The notes: generated by a model not told the origin, from the letters alone. 64,000 nt of DNA from Xanthomonas phaseoli pv. phaseoli (GCA_022749655.1 CP094243.1:3162001-3226000), one strand, 5' to 3'; positions 42,253 to 56,195 are shown, counted from the stretch's first letter. Program-made: numbers and translations.

Positions 42253-43167
42253 TTACGCCACCAGTGCGTCAGGTCTGGGCGCAGCGGCGCCCTGCCCGGC
42301 ATGGGTACGCAAACCAGCCAGGTGGCTGCGACTGCATGGCAACACGCTGGCATCGCGCAGGTGCACGCGCGCGTCGCCGGAATCGGACGGTTCGATCGCC
42401 TGCACCTGCCCCAGATTGACCAGATAGCTGCGGTGGATGCGCACGAATACGGCCGGATCCAGCTTGGCCTCGATTGCCGCCATGGTGCTGCGCAACGGGT
42501 AATCGTGGCCGCGCACATGCAGGTTGACGTAGTTGCCCGAGGCCTGGATCCACTCGATATCGGCGGTCGCGACCAGGAAATCGCGTCCCAGCTTGCGCAC
42601 CAGAAAACGCTCCGGGCGATCCAGCGGCTCCACTGGCGGTCCTTCGTCAGGTGCGGCGAGCAGATGTGCCTCGCCCTGACGGCGCCGTGCTTACCAGGCC
42701 ATTGTGTGCTGCACCGCCACCAGCAACGCAAAGGTGCGCAGGTCCTTGGACAGCTCATAGACCCACTGCAGCCAGCCGCCGAAATCGTAGTGTGCGCCGG
42801 CCAGGGCATAGACCAGCATGCGCAGCACCACCATGCCGGCGACATGCAGCAGCCACCAGCCCAGTGCAGCCATCACATACGCCGGCAGGCGTCGCACCCA
42901 GACGTCGGCATGCAATGGCCAGCGTGCGCAGAGCCACACCACCGCCGGCAACAGCAGCAGCGCTGCAGTGGCGCTGCTCAGCTCCCAGCTCAGCACCTGC
43001 CACACCACGACGGGCTGGCCATCGCGGCGTGCGGCAAGCCAGGCGGTCCAGACATTGCCCAGCGCACTTAAATAGAACACCAGCGACCAGATCACCACCG
43101 CCCAGCGTGTGGCAGCGCGGCTGGCGCTGTCGTGGAGGATTGGCGGGCGCGTCCCGGTCGATTGCAT
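42253..43167 (-). pseudogene. rpfD: RpfD, membrane-anchored LytTR regulator interrupted by TAA
   Basis: Two fragments in the same frame. The N-terminal part (43167 to 42694, 158 codons) has four hydrophobic segments (AVVIWSLVFYLSALGNVW, then LLLLPAVVWL and others) and ends TMAW. A TAA at 42691-42693 follows. The frame continues ARRRQGEAHLLAAPDEGPP into a LytTR DNA-binding domain (about 42633 to 42300; FLVRKLGRDFLVA, YVNLHVRGHDYPLRS, VFVRIHRSYLVNL). A GTG at 42633 could start an independent LytTR protein of 126 residues. Without the stop the whole would be 304 residues. The stop is a base substitution (for example TAC to TAA), unlike the homopolymer indels elsewhere. Confidence 0.75.
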
Positions 43168-43359
43168 GGCACACGTCCGCAGTTGGCAGCTGCCGATCAT
43201 AGAGGCCTGCGCTACAAGGCGAAACCGCCATCCCTGCCGGCCCCATTCGTCCCTGGGTGGGCACAACTGGTCACCGCGGGCCGGGCTTTCCGCCCCTGAC
43301 ACCACTGCTGGAGCGGGGCCGCGAGCAGGATGCAGCCACTCCTTCACCAGCCACCGACC

Positions 43360-44576
43360 ATGACCGAGCGCCGCCACGATATCGATGCCTTGCGCGTTTT
43401 CGCCTTCGCCCTGCTGATCCTCTACCACCCGTGGGCATGGCCTATGTGGCCGACTGGGGGTTCCACCTCAAGAGCGTGCACACGGCCGAGTGGTTGCAGT
43501 GGCCGATGATCGTGCTCAACCGGTGGCGAATGCCGTTGCTGTTCATGATCTCCGGCATTGCGATCGGGTTGTCGCAGCCGCAAGCCGCGCCCTGGCGCTT
43601 CGCACTGCGTCGCTGCGGGCGGTTGCTGCCGCCCCTGCTGTTCGGCATGTTCGTGGTGGTGGCGGTGCAGGCCTACTGCCAGGGCGTGAGCAACGGCAAG
43701 GTCGCCACCGGCTTCGGCAGCTTCCTGCTGCGCTACTGGCAGGTGCGCCCGTGGCCGGCCGGCAGTTTCGATGGCTGGGAACACGGCATCACCTGGAATC
43801 ACCTGTGGTACCTGGCCTACCTGCTGCCCTACACCGTGGCCTTGATGGCGCTGGTGTCGCTGGCCAAGCTGGTGCGGCTGCCGGCCTTACCGCCGCTTCC
43901 CGCCACAGTGGTGGTGCCGGCCCTGCTGGTGGTGCCGATCTTGTGGGAAGCGTTCTGCGTGATGTGGGTGATGCCGCGCCATCCGCCGACCCATGCGTTG
44001 GTCGGCGACTGGTTCGTGCATGCCGAATCGTTCCCGCTCTTCCTCTTGGGCTACCTGCTGGCACGCAGCGAGCGCTTCTGGCAGTTGGCCGTGCAACTGC
44101 GCTGGCTCACCCTGGTCACTGCGGTGCTGGCCATCACCACCGAGTTGGGCATTCGTTTTCTGGGCATGCAGGTGCAGCCGGCGCAGCTGCCGCCGGCACT
44201 GGCCGCACTGCCATGGCAAAACCTGGAACACGTCGCACGCGCGGCCTATACCTGGCTGGCGCTGCTGACCCTGCTGGGCTGGGCCAAGCAGCGTTTGAAC
44301 CGGCCGTTCCGCTGGCTGCCTTATTGCACGGACGCGGTGTTTCCCTGGTACATCCTGCATCAGAGCCTGATCATCGTGGCGCTGTACTGGGTGATGCCGT
44401 TGCAGTTGAACGCCTGGCTGGAACCGGCGCTGGTGATTGCCGCCACGGTGGTCGGCTGCCTGGCACTGCATGAGTACGTGATTCGGCGGGTGGGTTGGCT
44501 GCGGCCGTTGTTCGGCTTGCGTGGACGCACGCAAGCGGTCAGCCGCCGGCTCGGTGCTATGGCCGTTGCGTCGTAA
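43360..44576 (+). CDS. Membrane acyltransferase family protein, frameshifted near the start
   Basis: About 405 residues when restored. Acyltransferase-3 family: N-terminal DIDALRVFAFALLILYH with the conserved His after the first membrane segment, then roughly ten hydrophobic segments (PLLFMISGIAIGL, LLPPLLFGMFVVVAVQA, VVPALLVVPILWEAF, and near the C-terminus FPWYILHQSLIIVALYWV). Such proteins transfer acyl groups to envelope sugars. The frame breaks at 43428-43430 (CCC); one more C gives YHPVGMAYVADWGFHLKS. It corresponds in position to the unnamed ORF between rpfD and recJ of the X. campestris rpf cluster. Substrate unknown. Confidence 0.82.
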
Positions 44577-44900
44577 CAATCTGCGGGACGCACGTCGCTT
44601 GCAACGTGCGCTTCATTCGGCGGGCCATCTCAGGACGCGCCATCTGGCGCAATCCAGGTTGCGCGTCGCGGTGCGCTTGGAACCACCACTTGCCCCGCCC
44701 TGCTCGCGCCGCCGTACTGCTTGCCCCGAGCACTGCTTCGCTGATCAAGTGGCTAGCAGCAGGCGCGCTCGAAACGCTGGGCCGATGCCTGATCCGCTAT
44801 CGAGTTGCCCAGCGATCGCGTTCGGCAGCCTCCAGCGTATTTGCATGGGGATAACGTCAAGTACGAATGTCACCAACCTGGGCGGCGCCAGGACCGCAGA
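44577..44900. other. Convergent intergenic region
   Basis: 324 bases between the convergent acyltransferase and recJ. No gene, promoter or clear terminator was recognised. Confidence 0.5.
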
Positions 44901-46639
44901 TCAGTCGGTGACTGTCGCCGGCTCGCAATGCTCGACGATCAACTGCACCGCCGTGCCGCCGCGGTAGTCGTCGGCCACCAACCGATACGCAAGCCGCACC
45001 AGGCGCGCGGGGTCGCTGCCGCGCCAGCCATTGAACTGGATGGCATTGAGCGGTTCCGCGCGTCCGGGGCACCGCAGGGTCAACTTGAGGTGGCGTTCCT
45101 TGAGCACGCGGTGCTGCAGCACCTCGAACTGACCATCGAACAGCGGCTCGGGGAAGCCCTGCCCCCACGGACCGGCCACGCGCAGCGCTTCGGCATGCAG
45201 GTGATCGAGTTCGTGCGCGGCCAGTTCGCCGTCGCTGTGCAATTGGGCATGCAGCAGCGAGGCATCCACCATCGCCGTCACCTGCGCCTGGAAGGCCTGC
45301 TCGAACGTGGCCAATGCCGCATGCTCGATACTCAAGCCGGCTGCCATCGCATGGCCGCCGAACTTCTGGATCAATCCGGGATGCCGCGCATCCACCGCCG
45401 CCAGCACATCGCGGATATGCAGGCCGGGAATCGAGCGCGCCGAGCCACGCAACTGGCTGCTGCCCGGCTCGGCCGGCGCCAGCGCGATCACCGGACGGTG
45501 CAGGCGGTCCTTGAGTTTGAGGCCACCAGGCCGATCACGCCCGGGTGCCATTCGGCATCGAACAGGCATGCGGCGATCGGCAATGCGCCATCGCCATCCA
45601 GCACCACCTTGGCGACAGCGTGCTCGGCATCGTCGGTCATCAACTGCTGCACCGCGCGGCGTTCGGCGTTGATCTCTTCCAACGTGCCGGCGATCTCGCG
45701 GGCCTGGCTCCAGTCTTCACTGAGCAACAGTTCGATACCCAGCGCCATGTCCTCGAGCCGACCGGCCGCATTGAGGCGCGGCCCGAGCGCAAACCCGATA
45801 TCGCTGGCGCTCAGACGCGCCACATCGCGGCCGCTGGCATCGATCAAGGCACGCAACCCGATGCAGCCCTTGCCCTCGCGCAGGCGACGCAATCCGGCCG
45901 ACACCAGCGCACGGTTGTTGGTATCCAGCGGTACCAGATCGGCAACGGTACCGACTGCGACCAGATCCAGCAGCACCGGCAGGTCAGGCTCGGCGCGCTC
46001 GGCAAAGGCGCCGCGCGCGCGCAACACTTTCCGCAGCGCCAGCAACACATAGAAGATCACCCCGACCCCGGCCAGGGTCTTGCTGGGGAAGGTGTCTTCG
46101 GCCAGGTTCGGGTCGACGATCGCATCGGCCGGCGGCAGCGCCTCGCCCGGCAGATGGTGGTCGGTGACCAGCACCGTCCAGCCGCGCGCCTTGGCTGCGG
46201 CCACGCCGGCGTGACAGGCGATGCCGTGATCGACGGTGACCAGCACATCCGGCTGCAACGCTGCCAGTTCGTCGACCAACGCAGGCGACAAGCCATAGCC
46301 ATGCACCATGCGATTGGGCACGGCGTGGTGCACATCCAGCGCGCCGAGCATGCGCAAGCCACGCACGCCGACGGCGCAGGCAGTGGCGCCATCGCAGTCG
46401 AAATCGCCCACCACCAGGATGCGCCGTTGCTGCGCGATCGCATCGGCCAATAGCTCGGCGGCCACGCCGCTGTTGTGCAGCAATTCCGGCGACAACAACT
46501 GGGCCAGTCGCGGCTGCGCGCCTTGCGCATCGGTGACACCACGCGCTGCATAGATGCGGCGCAGCAGCGGCAACATGGTCTCGGGCCAACTGCCGGCCTG
46601 CCCGGCGGGGCGCCGGACGATCCGTGGAGGCGACGTCAT
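44901..46639 (-). CDS. recJ: Single-stranded-DNA-specific exonuclease RecJ, frameshifted
   Basis: 5'-to-3' ssDNA exonuclease of recombination and repair, about 579 residues when restored. DHH phosphoesterase motifs: VGDFDCDGATA, VTVDHGIACH and VTDHHLPGE. DHHA1 motif: KFGGHAMAAGLS. The frame breaks at 45516-45518 (plus-strand TTT; four expected): the raw reading ends NSRTACTVR at 45488, while one more base gives LVASKLKDRLHRPVIAL and continues to the end PATVTD. Its ATG overlaps the stop of rpfE by 4 bases, so the two are coupled. Part of the X. campestris rpf region. Confidence 0.92.
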
Positions 46640-47556
46640 TGCGCCAGCTGCACCCGCGGCGTGCGCCAGAAACGCCAGCGCTGCGCATGGGTGAGCGCTA
46701 CGCTCTCGCCGTCCTGGAAGTCCAACACCAGCCGATCCAGTTCGCCGCGCGCCATCGCCGCCAACAGCGGCGCCACCGCATCGTCGCTGAACTGCTGCAG
46801 CGAACGCAGATGACGCAGATCCACCAGCGCATCGACGCGTTGTTCGCCCTGCGCATCGGCGCCTGCCGCCAGCGCCAGCGCCCGCAGCAGCGATTCGCGG
46901 CTGCGCACCTGCCGATGCGGCGAACTCACCGCGTGCGGCAGCACGCCGCCGCCCCAGAACCACAGCGAATTGATGGCCGGCTTGCCGCTGGCGACGCGGC
47001 CCTCGTTCCACGGATGTTGATGCAGCAGCACCTGCGCTTCGGTCAGCAAGGCGCGCCAGCGGCGCCCGCTGTCGCCGGCCGGCAGGTGCTCGAACAAGTC
47101 GTCGCCAATGGCGACATCGGGCGGTGCGAAGTCCGGCAATTTCGCATCTGGCGACAGGCGCAGATACCAACGCGACGGCGTGGGCGCATCCAGCAAAAAG
47201 CCGGCATCGCCGAACATCGGCTTGAGGATGGGCAAGAGCACCGCCAGATCGTCGGCGGTGGGACCGAGCGCCTCGCCGTAGCCCATCAACCGCGCACCCT
47301 GCATGTCCGGCACCACGTAGGCCGGATCCGCGCGCACCCAGGTGGCGCCGGCGGCATCGCCGGCATCCAGCTGGCGCGTCAACGCGGCCACCGGCCAGTG
47401 CGCCGGGGTCAGGCTGAAATGGCGCTGCAATTGCGCCACTTCGCCGGCATCGGCGGTGTGCCCGTCGGCGCGCGCAAGCGCACGCGCCACTGCCGTGTCG
47501 CCCAGGGTTCCGGGCAGGCGGCGTTTTTCCGGCAGCAGCAGCGTGGCGGTGGTCAT
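46636..47556 (-). CDS. rpfE: RpfE-like regulatory protein, phosphoglycerate-mutase-like
   Basis: 306 residues from MTTATLLLPEKRR at 47556. Conserved in Xanthomonadaceae next to recJ; similar proteins are annotated as RpfE, or as phosphoglycerate mutase-like because of patches such as NSLWFWGGGVLP, resembling the metal-dependent alkaline-phosphatase/mutase superfamily. I cannot assign catalytic residues and do not infer activity. In X. campestris rpfE mutation alters extracellular enzymes and polysaccharide. Overlaps recJ by 4 bases and follows greA by 16. Confidence 0.7.
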   Translation of the reverse strand: MTTATLLLPEKRRLPGTLGDTAVARALARADGHTADAGEVAQLQRHFSLTPAHWPVAALTRQLDAGDAAGATWVRADPAYVVPDMQGARLMGYGEALGPTADDLAVLLPILKPMFGDAGFLLDAPTPSRWYLRLSPDAKLPDFAPPDVAIGDDLFEHLPAGDSGRRWRALLTEAQVLLHQHPWNEGRVASGKPAINSLWFWGGGVLPHAVSSPHRQVRSRESLLRALALAAGADAQGEQRVDALVDLRHLRSLQQFSDDAVAPLLAAMARGELDRLVLDFQDGESVALTHAQRWRFWRTPRVQLAQ

Positions 47557-47572
47557 CGCGCAGTGATGCCGG

Positions 47573-48045
47573 TCAGTCCAGGTAGGCGACGCTGACGACT
47601 TCGTACTCGCGCTGGCCGGCCGGCGCATCGATGGTGACCGAATCGCCTTCCAGCTTGCCGATCAACGCACGTGCCAGCGGCGAGGAGATCGCGATCAGGC
47701 CCATCTTGATGTCCGCTTCCAGGTCGCCGACGATCTGGTAGCGCTTCTCTTCGTCGGTTTCGGTATCGGCCAGCGTCACCGTGGCGCCGAACACGATCTT
47801 GTTACCGGCCGACAACTTGGTGATGTCGATGATTTCGGCATGCGAAAGCTCGCTTTCCAGCTGCTTGATGCGGCCTTCGATAAAGCTCTGCTGCTCGCGC
47901 GCAGCGTGGTATTCGGCATTTTCCTTCAGGTCGCCGTGCGCACGCGCTTCGGCGATGGCATTGATCACCTCCGGGCGCTTGACCGACTTCAAATGCTCCA
48001 GCTCTTCGCGCAGGCGCTGCGCGCCCTTCGATGTCATGGGTGCTC

Positions 48046-48049
<4 letters not shown>
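47573..48049 (-). CDS. greA: Transcription elongation factor GreA
   Basis: 158 residues, the standard length. Rescues backtracked RNA polymerase by stimulating transcript cleavage. The N-terminal coiled coil has the catalytic acidic tip ([17 protein letters not shown]); the C-terminal FKBP-like domain ends with [12 protein letters not shown] and DSVTIDAP. Start MRAPMTSKG at 48049, which overlaps the carB stop by 4 bases. The usual bacterial gene order carA-carB-greA is kept. Confidence 0.96.
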
Positions 48050-51288
<3,239 letters not shown>

Positions 51289-51296
51289 GGGGGTCC

Positions 51297-51740
51297 TCAG
51301 TAAAGTCGGTCCTGCCACGCCGTAGCGGCGAGCCAGGTGATTTGGTCGGGCGATCGGGCATCGATCGCGCCATGGTCGACCGCGGCGCGAACCTCTCGCT
51401 GCATCGCGGCCCAGCTGGGAGCGGCGGCGCCGATGCGCGCGCCGATCCGGTTGTTATGCGCATCCATCGCGCGGCTCGGCGTGCCAACGCCACCGCGTTC
51501 CATCACGGCAGTCACCCAATCCACGCAACGCGGAGACAAGTTGTAGGCGACGATGGCACTCGCAAGGCTGTGCCGGTAGGCATCGGCCGGGCCGTTGCGC
51601 CCGCCGGGCAGGCCCGAACCCAACCACTGCGAATACACCGCAATCAACACGAACGCCGGATACGCAAGCAGCGCCAGCATCGCCAACGCAAACACCCGCC
51701 AGTGGCGTGCGCGCGGCAGCGAGGCCAGCCCTGTTTTCAT
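51297..51740 (-). CDS. Small membrane-anchored protein of unknown function inside the car operon
   Basis: 147 residues. One N-terminal hydrophobic segment ([20 protein letters not shown], residues 16-35) suggests a signal anchor. The outer part has [15 protein letters not shown] and a later [13 protein letters not shown] motif. These patterns resemble DUF6973-like phospholipase-related domains, but I give that only as a suggestion. Its ATG shares one base with the carA stop, and it ends eight bases before carB, so it is translated as part of the car operon. Its role there is unknown. Confidence 0.78.
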   Translation of the reverse strand: MKTGLASLPRARHWRVFALAMLALLAYPAFVLIAVYSQWLGSGLPGGRNGPADAYRHSLASAIVAYNLSPRCVDWVTAVMERGGVGTPSRAMDAHNNRIGARIGAAAPSWAAMQREVRAAVDHGAIDARSPDQITWLAATAWQDRLY

Positions 51741-52915
51741 CAGGCGCGTGCCGCCATCAGATCCACGAACCGGTCGAACAGCGGCCCCACATCGCGCGGT
51801 CCCGGCGAGGCTTCCGGGTGGCCCTGGAACGAGAATGCCGGTGCGTCGGTGAGCGCGATGCCCTGGTTGGTGCCGTCGAACAACGAGCGGTGAGTGACCC
51901 GCACATTGGCCGGCAAGGTGCTTTCATCCACTGCAAAACCGTGGTTCTGCGAGGTGATCATCACCCGGCCGCCGTCCAGATCCTGCACCGGGTGGTTGGC
52001 GCCGTGGTGGCCGGTGGTCATCTTGAGCGTCTTGGCGCCGGCAGCCAGCGCCAGCAACTGATGGCCCAGACAGATGCCGAAGGTCGGCACCTTGTGCGCC
52101 ACCAACTCCTTGATCGCAGCGATCGCGTAGTCGCACGGCTCCGGGTCGCCCGGGCCGTTGGACAGGAACACGCCATCCGGGTTCATCGCCAGCACCTCTG
52201 CCACCGGGGTCTGCGCCGGCACCACGGTGACATCGCAGCCGCGCTCGGCCAGCATGCGCAGGATGTTGAGCTTGACGCCGTAGTCGTAGGCCACGACCTT
52301 GAATGCGAGTCCCTCGCCAGAGCCGGTACTTCCCTGCGCGGACTTTCCACTATTCAACGCACCCAGACCCGGAAAGCTGTCCGAGTTCAGATCCAGCGAA
52401 CCTTCCTTCCAGTTGTAGCTGCTCTCGGTCGAGACCACCTTGGCCAAGTCCATGCCTTTCAGGCCGGGGAACTTGCGTGCGGCTTCCAGCGCTTTTTCGA
52501 CGTCGATCTCCCCGGCCATCAGCGCGCCGTTCTGGGCGCCCCTCTGCCGCAGCAGGCGGGTCAGCTTGCGGGTGTCGATGCCGGAGATGGCAACCACACC
52601 GCGGGCCTGCAGCCATTCCGGCAAGGCCACCTGGCTGCGCCAGTTGCTGGGGCGGCGCGGCACATCGCGCACGATCAGGCCGGCCGCCCAGATCTTGCGG
52701 GCTTCGTCGTCCTGATCGGTAAAGCCCGTGTTGCCGATATGCGGATAGGTCAGCGTGACCATCTGGCGGGCGTAGGAGGGATCGGTCAGGACTTCCTGAT
52801 AGCCGGTCATGGCGGTGTTGAACACCACTTCACCGACGGAAAGCCCGTTGGCGCCTACGGATTCGCCCTCGAACACGGTGCCGTCTTCGAGGACAAGGAT
52901 TGCGGGTTGGGTCAC
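51740..52915 (-). CDS. carA: Carbamoyl-phosphate synthase small subunit
   Basis: 391 residues from a GTG at 52915 ([19 protein letters not shown]). Glutamine amidotransferase subunit that supplies ammonia to CarB. The class I GATase site is intact: [13 protein letters not shown] (nucleophile Cys) and [10 protein letters not shown] (His and Glu). An insertion of about 20 residues, Gly/Ser-rich, lies between the N-terminal and GATase domains near residues 175-200 ([19 protein letters not shown]). It makes the protein longer than the 375-382 residues typical of the family. Confidence 0.95.
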   Translation of the reverse strand: MTQPAILVLEDGTVFEGESVGANGLSVGEVVFNTAMTGYQEVLTDPSYARQMVTLTYPHIGNTGFTDQDDEARKIWAAGLIVRDVPRRPSNWRSQVALPEWLQARGVVAISGIDTRKLTRLLRQRGAQNGALMAGEIDVEKALEAARKFPGLKGMDLAKVVSTESSYNWKEGSLDLNSDSFPGLGALNSGKSAQGSTGSGEGLAFKVVAYDYGVKLNILRMLAERGCDVTVVPAQTPVAEVLAMNPDGVFLSNGPGDPEPCDYAIAAIKELVAHKVPTFGICLGHQLLALAAGAKTLKMTTGHHGANHPVQDLDGGRVMITSQNHGFAVDESTLPANVRVTHRSLFDGTNQGIALTDAPAFSFQGHPEASPGPRDVGPLFDRFVDLMAARA

Positions 52916-53154
52916 GTGGGGGTCTCGCTCTGGCTGCCTGGGACTCCGATGCGCTCCCGGCCAAATTCCGGTTGCAGCAAAGCGCGGACGCGGTGCTGGG
53001 GACCGGTCCGACGCTGGTTCGGGCAAGCGAGAATTGTAAAGGCAACTGCCCTGCCATGCCAGTCTGAAGAGCATCGGATGCAGGCGCGGCGTCAACGCCG
53101 AGGCATGAATGGCCGCGACGTGCGGCTACCGTTCATGCATGGCTGCGGGCGTGC

Positions 53155-53870
53155 TTACAGCACCAGATCGCGCACGCGGTAGCTGCCTGCCGGCTTGCCG
53201 ATCAGCCGCTTGGCCGCATGCAAGGCACCACGCGCGAAGATGTCGCGGTTGGTCGCGCGATGCACCAGCTCGACCCGCTCGCCCAGCCCGGTGAACTGCA
53301 CGGTGTGTTCGCCGACGATGTCGCCGGCGCGCAGGCTGACATAGCGCGGCTGTGCGCCGCTGCCGGTCGCCGCTTCGCCCAGCGTCAACGCGGTGCCGGA
53401 GGGCGCGTCCTGCTTGTGCACGTGATGCGCTTCGAGGATGTCGCAGTCCCAACCCGGCAAGGTGCCGGCCGCGCGCTCCACCAGCTCCGTCAGCACCGCA
53501 ACGCCGAGACTGAAGTTGGACGCCCACACCAGCGCAATCTGCTGGGCGGCATCGCGCAAGGCCGCACGCTGCGCCTCGTCGAGCCCGGTGGTGCCGGACA
53601 CCAGCGGCTTGCCCGCTGCGCGCACAACGCCAGGATCGGTGCAAAGCCCTGCGGCAAACTGAAATCGATGGCCACATCGAACGCAGGCGCGCCACCGAGT
53701 TCGCTGGCAGCGAAGAACGGCACCCCATCGACCACGCGCTGGGAGGGCGAGCGACCCACCACGGCCCCGACCACCTGCAAGGCCTGGTCTTCGGCGGCCA
53801 ATCGCAGCAAGGCCTTGCCCATCCGCCCGGAGGCGCCGTGGATCAGAACTTTCACAGCAGAGGTTGTCAT
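53155..53870 (-). CDS. dapB: 4-hydroxy-tetrahydrodipicolinate reductase, frameshifted
   Basis: Reduces HTPA to tetrahydrodipicolinate in lysine and diaminopimelate synthesis. About 238 residues when restored. N-terminal nucleotide-binding HGASGRMGKALL, then SGTTGLDEAQ, NFSLGVAV and the substrate motif HHVHKQDAPSGTAL with catalytic His and Lys. The frame breaks near 53617-53623: the raw frame from the start ends at 53490, and the rest resumes one frame away. One extra base gives a continuous LALCA-AAGKPLVSGTTG segment. Start MTTSAVKVLIHG at 53870. Confidence 0.9.
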
Positions 53871-54276
53871 GGCGGCGGCTGGCTTGGCGATGTGGGGGTA
53901 CACGATAGCCGGGATTGGGGAGTTGGGATTAGCGATTCGTCGCCGCAGTGCCGCACTGCGCACGATGCGGCGTTGCGGGGTCGCGCGACTGGTCGCTTTC
54001 GTGGCGGGCGACGAGGCGTGGCGAAGGGTTCTTGGATAGGTAGCGAGGAGTGGAGAGCCGCAGGAATGCAACTGGACTCTGCCGACTTCGCGAGCTGCAC
54101 GCCCACCTATATAAAGCAGTGATGTCGGCCGCTCTAAGCATGGCTATCGCAAGGAGCGTACATCTTTCATCCCGGCGTGGGAGACGCCCGGCGCAAGCGC
54201 CTATACGTGCCGCACCAGCCGACGCAAGCAGCGACCACATCCGCCTGGCACTGCGCAGCAGCTTTGTTTGCCGCGC
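53871..54276. repeat. Intergenic region with a GGGATTGGGG-type repeat
   Basis: 406 bases without a gene. It contains GGGATTGGGGAGTTGGGATT near 53911-53930 followed by AGCGATTCGTC, a short G/T-rich element related to the one at 62552 and found in intergenic spacers. Nothing else recognised. Confidence 0.55.
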
Positions 54277-54963
54277 TTAATCGCCGATACCCTCCAGCCG
54301 CTTGCTCCAGCTTTCCACTTCGCTGCGCTGCAGGCGGCGTTCGAAAAGCGTGCGCCAGGACGGCACCAGCGGCAGCTGCAGTACCGCGGTGACGGCTGCA
54401 ACGTCGACCTGGCGCGCGTACAGTACCTGTTGCAGACGGGACAGCGGCCAATCCGGATGCGGCCGCGTCTGCAGGGTCAGCAGGTCGCCCGCCGCAACGC
54501 TGCCCGGCTGCAACACGCGGTAATACCAGCCGGTACGGCCGGTTTCCTGCACGCGCCGCGCCAGCTCGCGCACGCCAAAGCGGTCCGACAGCTTCCAGCA
54601 CGGTTGTCGCAACTGCGACACCTCCACCACTGCCGTGCCCAAGGTGAAGCGATCGCCGAGACAGACATCGGCTTCGGTCACGCCCACGCTGCTGAGGTTT
54701 TCGCCGAAGGCACCTGCCGCCTCCAGCAACATGTGCGGACCAAGTTCCTCGCGCCAGGCAGCGTAGTGATCGCGCGGGTAGTGATGGATGGCCTTGTCCG
54801 GCCCGCCATGCACGCGCCGGTCGCCCTGCTCGTCGCCCTCCAGGCCTTCGATGCCCACCTGCACCGCCCCCTGCAGCGGACGTTTGTCGATCGCGCTGCG
54901 GCTGCCAGGGCGCGTGAAGTCGCGCGCGCTGCCGATGGCGACGTGGTCGATCCTGATCGCCAT
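54277..54963 (-). CDS. MOSC-domain protein, YiiM type
   Basis: 228 residues from MAIRIDHVAIG at 54963. YiiM-like MOSC domain: GLEGDEQGDRRVHGGPDKAI, HHYPRDHYAAW, FGENLSS and the conserved Cys in RQPCWKL, where molybdenum cofactor could bind. E. coli YiiM reduces N-hydroxylated compounds; the same role here is inference. It ends with a 3-alpha-type tail (WSKRLEG). Starts 29 bases after the aminotransferase end on the same strand, so possibly co-transcribed. Confidence 0.88.
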   Translation of the reverse strand: MAIRIDHVAIGSARDFTRPGSRSAIDKRPLQGAVQVGIEGLEGDEQGDRRVHGGPDKAIHHYPRDHYAAWREELGPHMLLEAAGAFGENLSSVGVTEADVCLGDRFTLGTAVVEVSQLRQPCWKLSDRFGVRELARRVQETGRTGWYYRVLQPGSVAAGDLLTLQTRPHPDWPLSRLQQVLYARQVDVAAVTAVLQLPLVPSWRTLFERRLQRSEVESWSKRLEGIGD

Positions 54964-54992
54964 CGGCGCACCCTGCTCCGCCGTCGCCCCTG

Positions 54993-56195
54993 TCACGCGC
55001 CCTGGCCTGGCAATTCGGCCAGCGCCTCGCGCAGCAACTCGCCCAGCACCTGGATGCCGGCATCGATCTTCTCGCCGGGGACGGTGACGAACGACAGGCG
55101 CAGCGTATTGGTCTGCGGCAAGGTGGCGTAGAACGGCGCGCCGGGTACGAACGCGACATTGCGTGCGATGGCTCGCGCCAGCAACGCGGTTCCATCCAGC
55201 CCCGGTGGCAAGGTCACCCACAAGAACATGCCGCCCTCCGGGCGATTCCACTGCACCTGCGCCGGGAAGTGCCGGTCCAGTGCCTCCAGCATCAGGCTGC
55301 ACTGACGCGCGTACAGCGCCCGGATCTGCGGAATATGGGTCTGGAGAAAATCGTCCTGCAAGGTCTGGTACACCACGCGCTGGGTGAACGATGGCGTATG
55401 CAGATCGGCTGCCTGCTTGGCCTGGATCAGCTTGCCCAGCACTGCCTCGGGCGCCACCACGTAACCCAGCCGCAGGCCGGGCGCGAGCACCTTGGAAAAC
55501 GAGCCCATGTAGATGACGCCTTCGGAGTTCATCGACAACAGGCTCGGCAGCGGCTCACCGCTGTAATACAGCTCGCCGTACGGGTCGTCTTCGACTACCG
55601 GCACGCCTGCCTCGGCCGCACGCGCCACCAAGGCCTGGCGACGCGCCAACGGCAAGCGCCGGCCGGTGGGATTTTGAAAATTCGGCAGGCAGTACAGAAA
55701 GCGCGCATCGGCCAGCAACGACGGATCCAGCGCATCCACCACCACGCCATCCGCGTCCGAGGGCATGCCGACGAATGCCGGCTGGAACAACGAAAATGCC
55801 TGCAACGCGCCCAGGTAGCTCGGCGTTTCCACCAACACCTTGCTGCCTTCGTCGATGAAGACCTTGCCGAGCAGGTCCAGACCTTGTTGCGAGCCGGTGG
55901 TGATCAGCACCTGGCTGGGGCGGATGCTGGCGCCATCGCGACTCAGCCGCGCAGCCACCCATTCGCGCAGCGGCGCATAACCCTCGGTGGGGCCGTATTG
56001 CAAGGCCGCCTGCGGGGCGTCGCGCAGCACCTGGTCGCTGGCAGCGCGCATGCGCTCCACCGGAAAGGTAGCTGGCGACGGCAGGCCGCCGGCGAAGGAA
56101 ATGACCTCCGGCCGTTCGGTCACCTTGAGAATTTCGCGAATCGCCGAACTGGTCAGCGCCTGCGCACGTCGGGAGATCTGGAAGGAGGTCGTCAT
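54993..56195 (-). CDS. PLP-dependent aminotransferase (fold type I, 2-aminoadipate/LysN-like)
   Basis: 400 residues from MTTSFQISRRAQ at 56195, with a GGAGG-like site before the ATG. Fold-type-I motifs: SFAGGLPSP, LITTGSQQGLDL, LPNFQNPTGRR (Asn), DDPYGELYY (Asp, Tyr) and the PLP-binding Lys in SFSKVLAPGLRLGY. Close to 2-aminoadipate and aromatic transaminases. Substrate not determinable. No helix-turn-helix, so not a MocR regulator. Confidence 0.9.
   Translation of the reverse strand: MTTSFQISRRAQALTSSAIREILKVTERPEVISFAGGLPSPATFPVERMRAASDQVLRDAPQAALQYGPTEGYAPLREWVAARLSRDGASIRPSQVLITTGSQQGLDLLGKVFIDEGSKVLVETPSYLGALQAFSLFQPAFVGMPSDADGVVVDALDPSLLADARFLYCLPNFQNPTGRRLPLARRQALVARAAEAGVPVVEDDPYGELYYSGEPLPSLLSMNSEGVIYMGSFSKVLAPGLRLGYVVAPEAVLGKLIQAKQAADLHTPSFTQRVVYQTLQDDFLQTHIPQIRALYARQCSLMLEALDRHFPAQVQWNRPEGGMFLWVTLPPGLDGTALLARAIARNVAFVPGAPFYATLPQTNTLRLSFVTVPGEKIDAGIQVLGELLREALAELPGQGA

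Noticed and set aside
42253-43167. Programmed stop-codon readthrough in rpfD
   Set aside because: TAA is the least leaky stop and no readthrough context was recognised; a point substitution is simpler.
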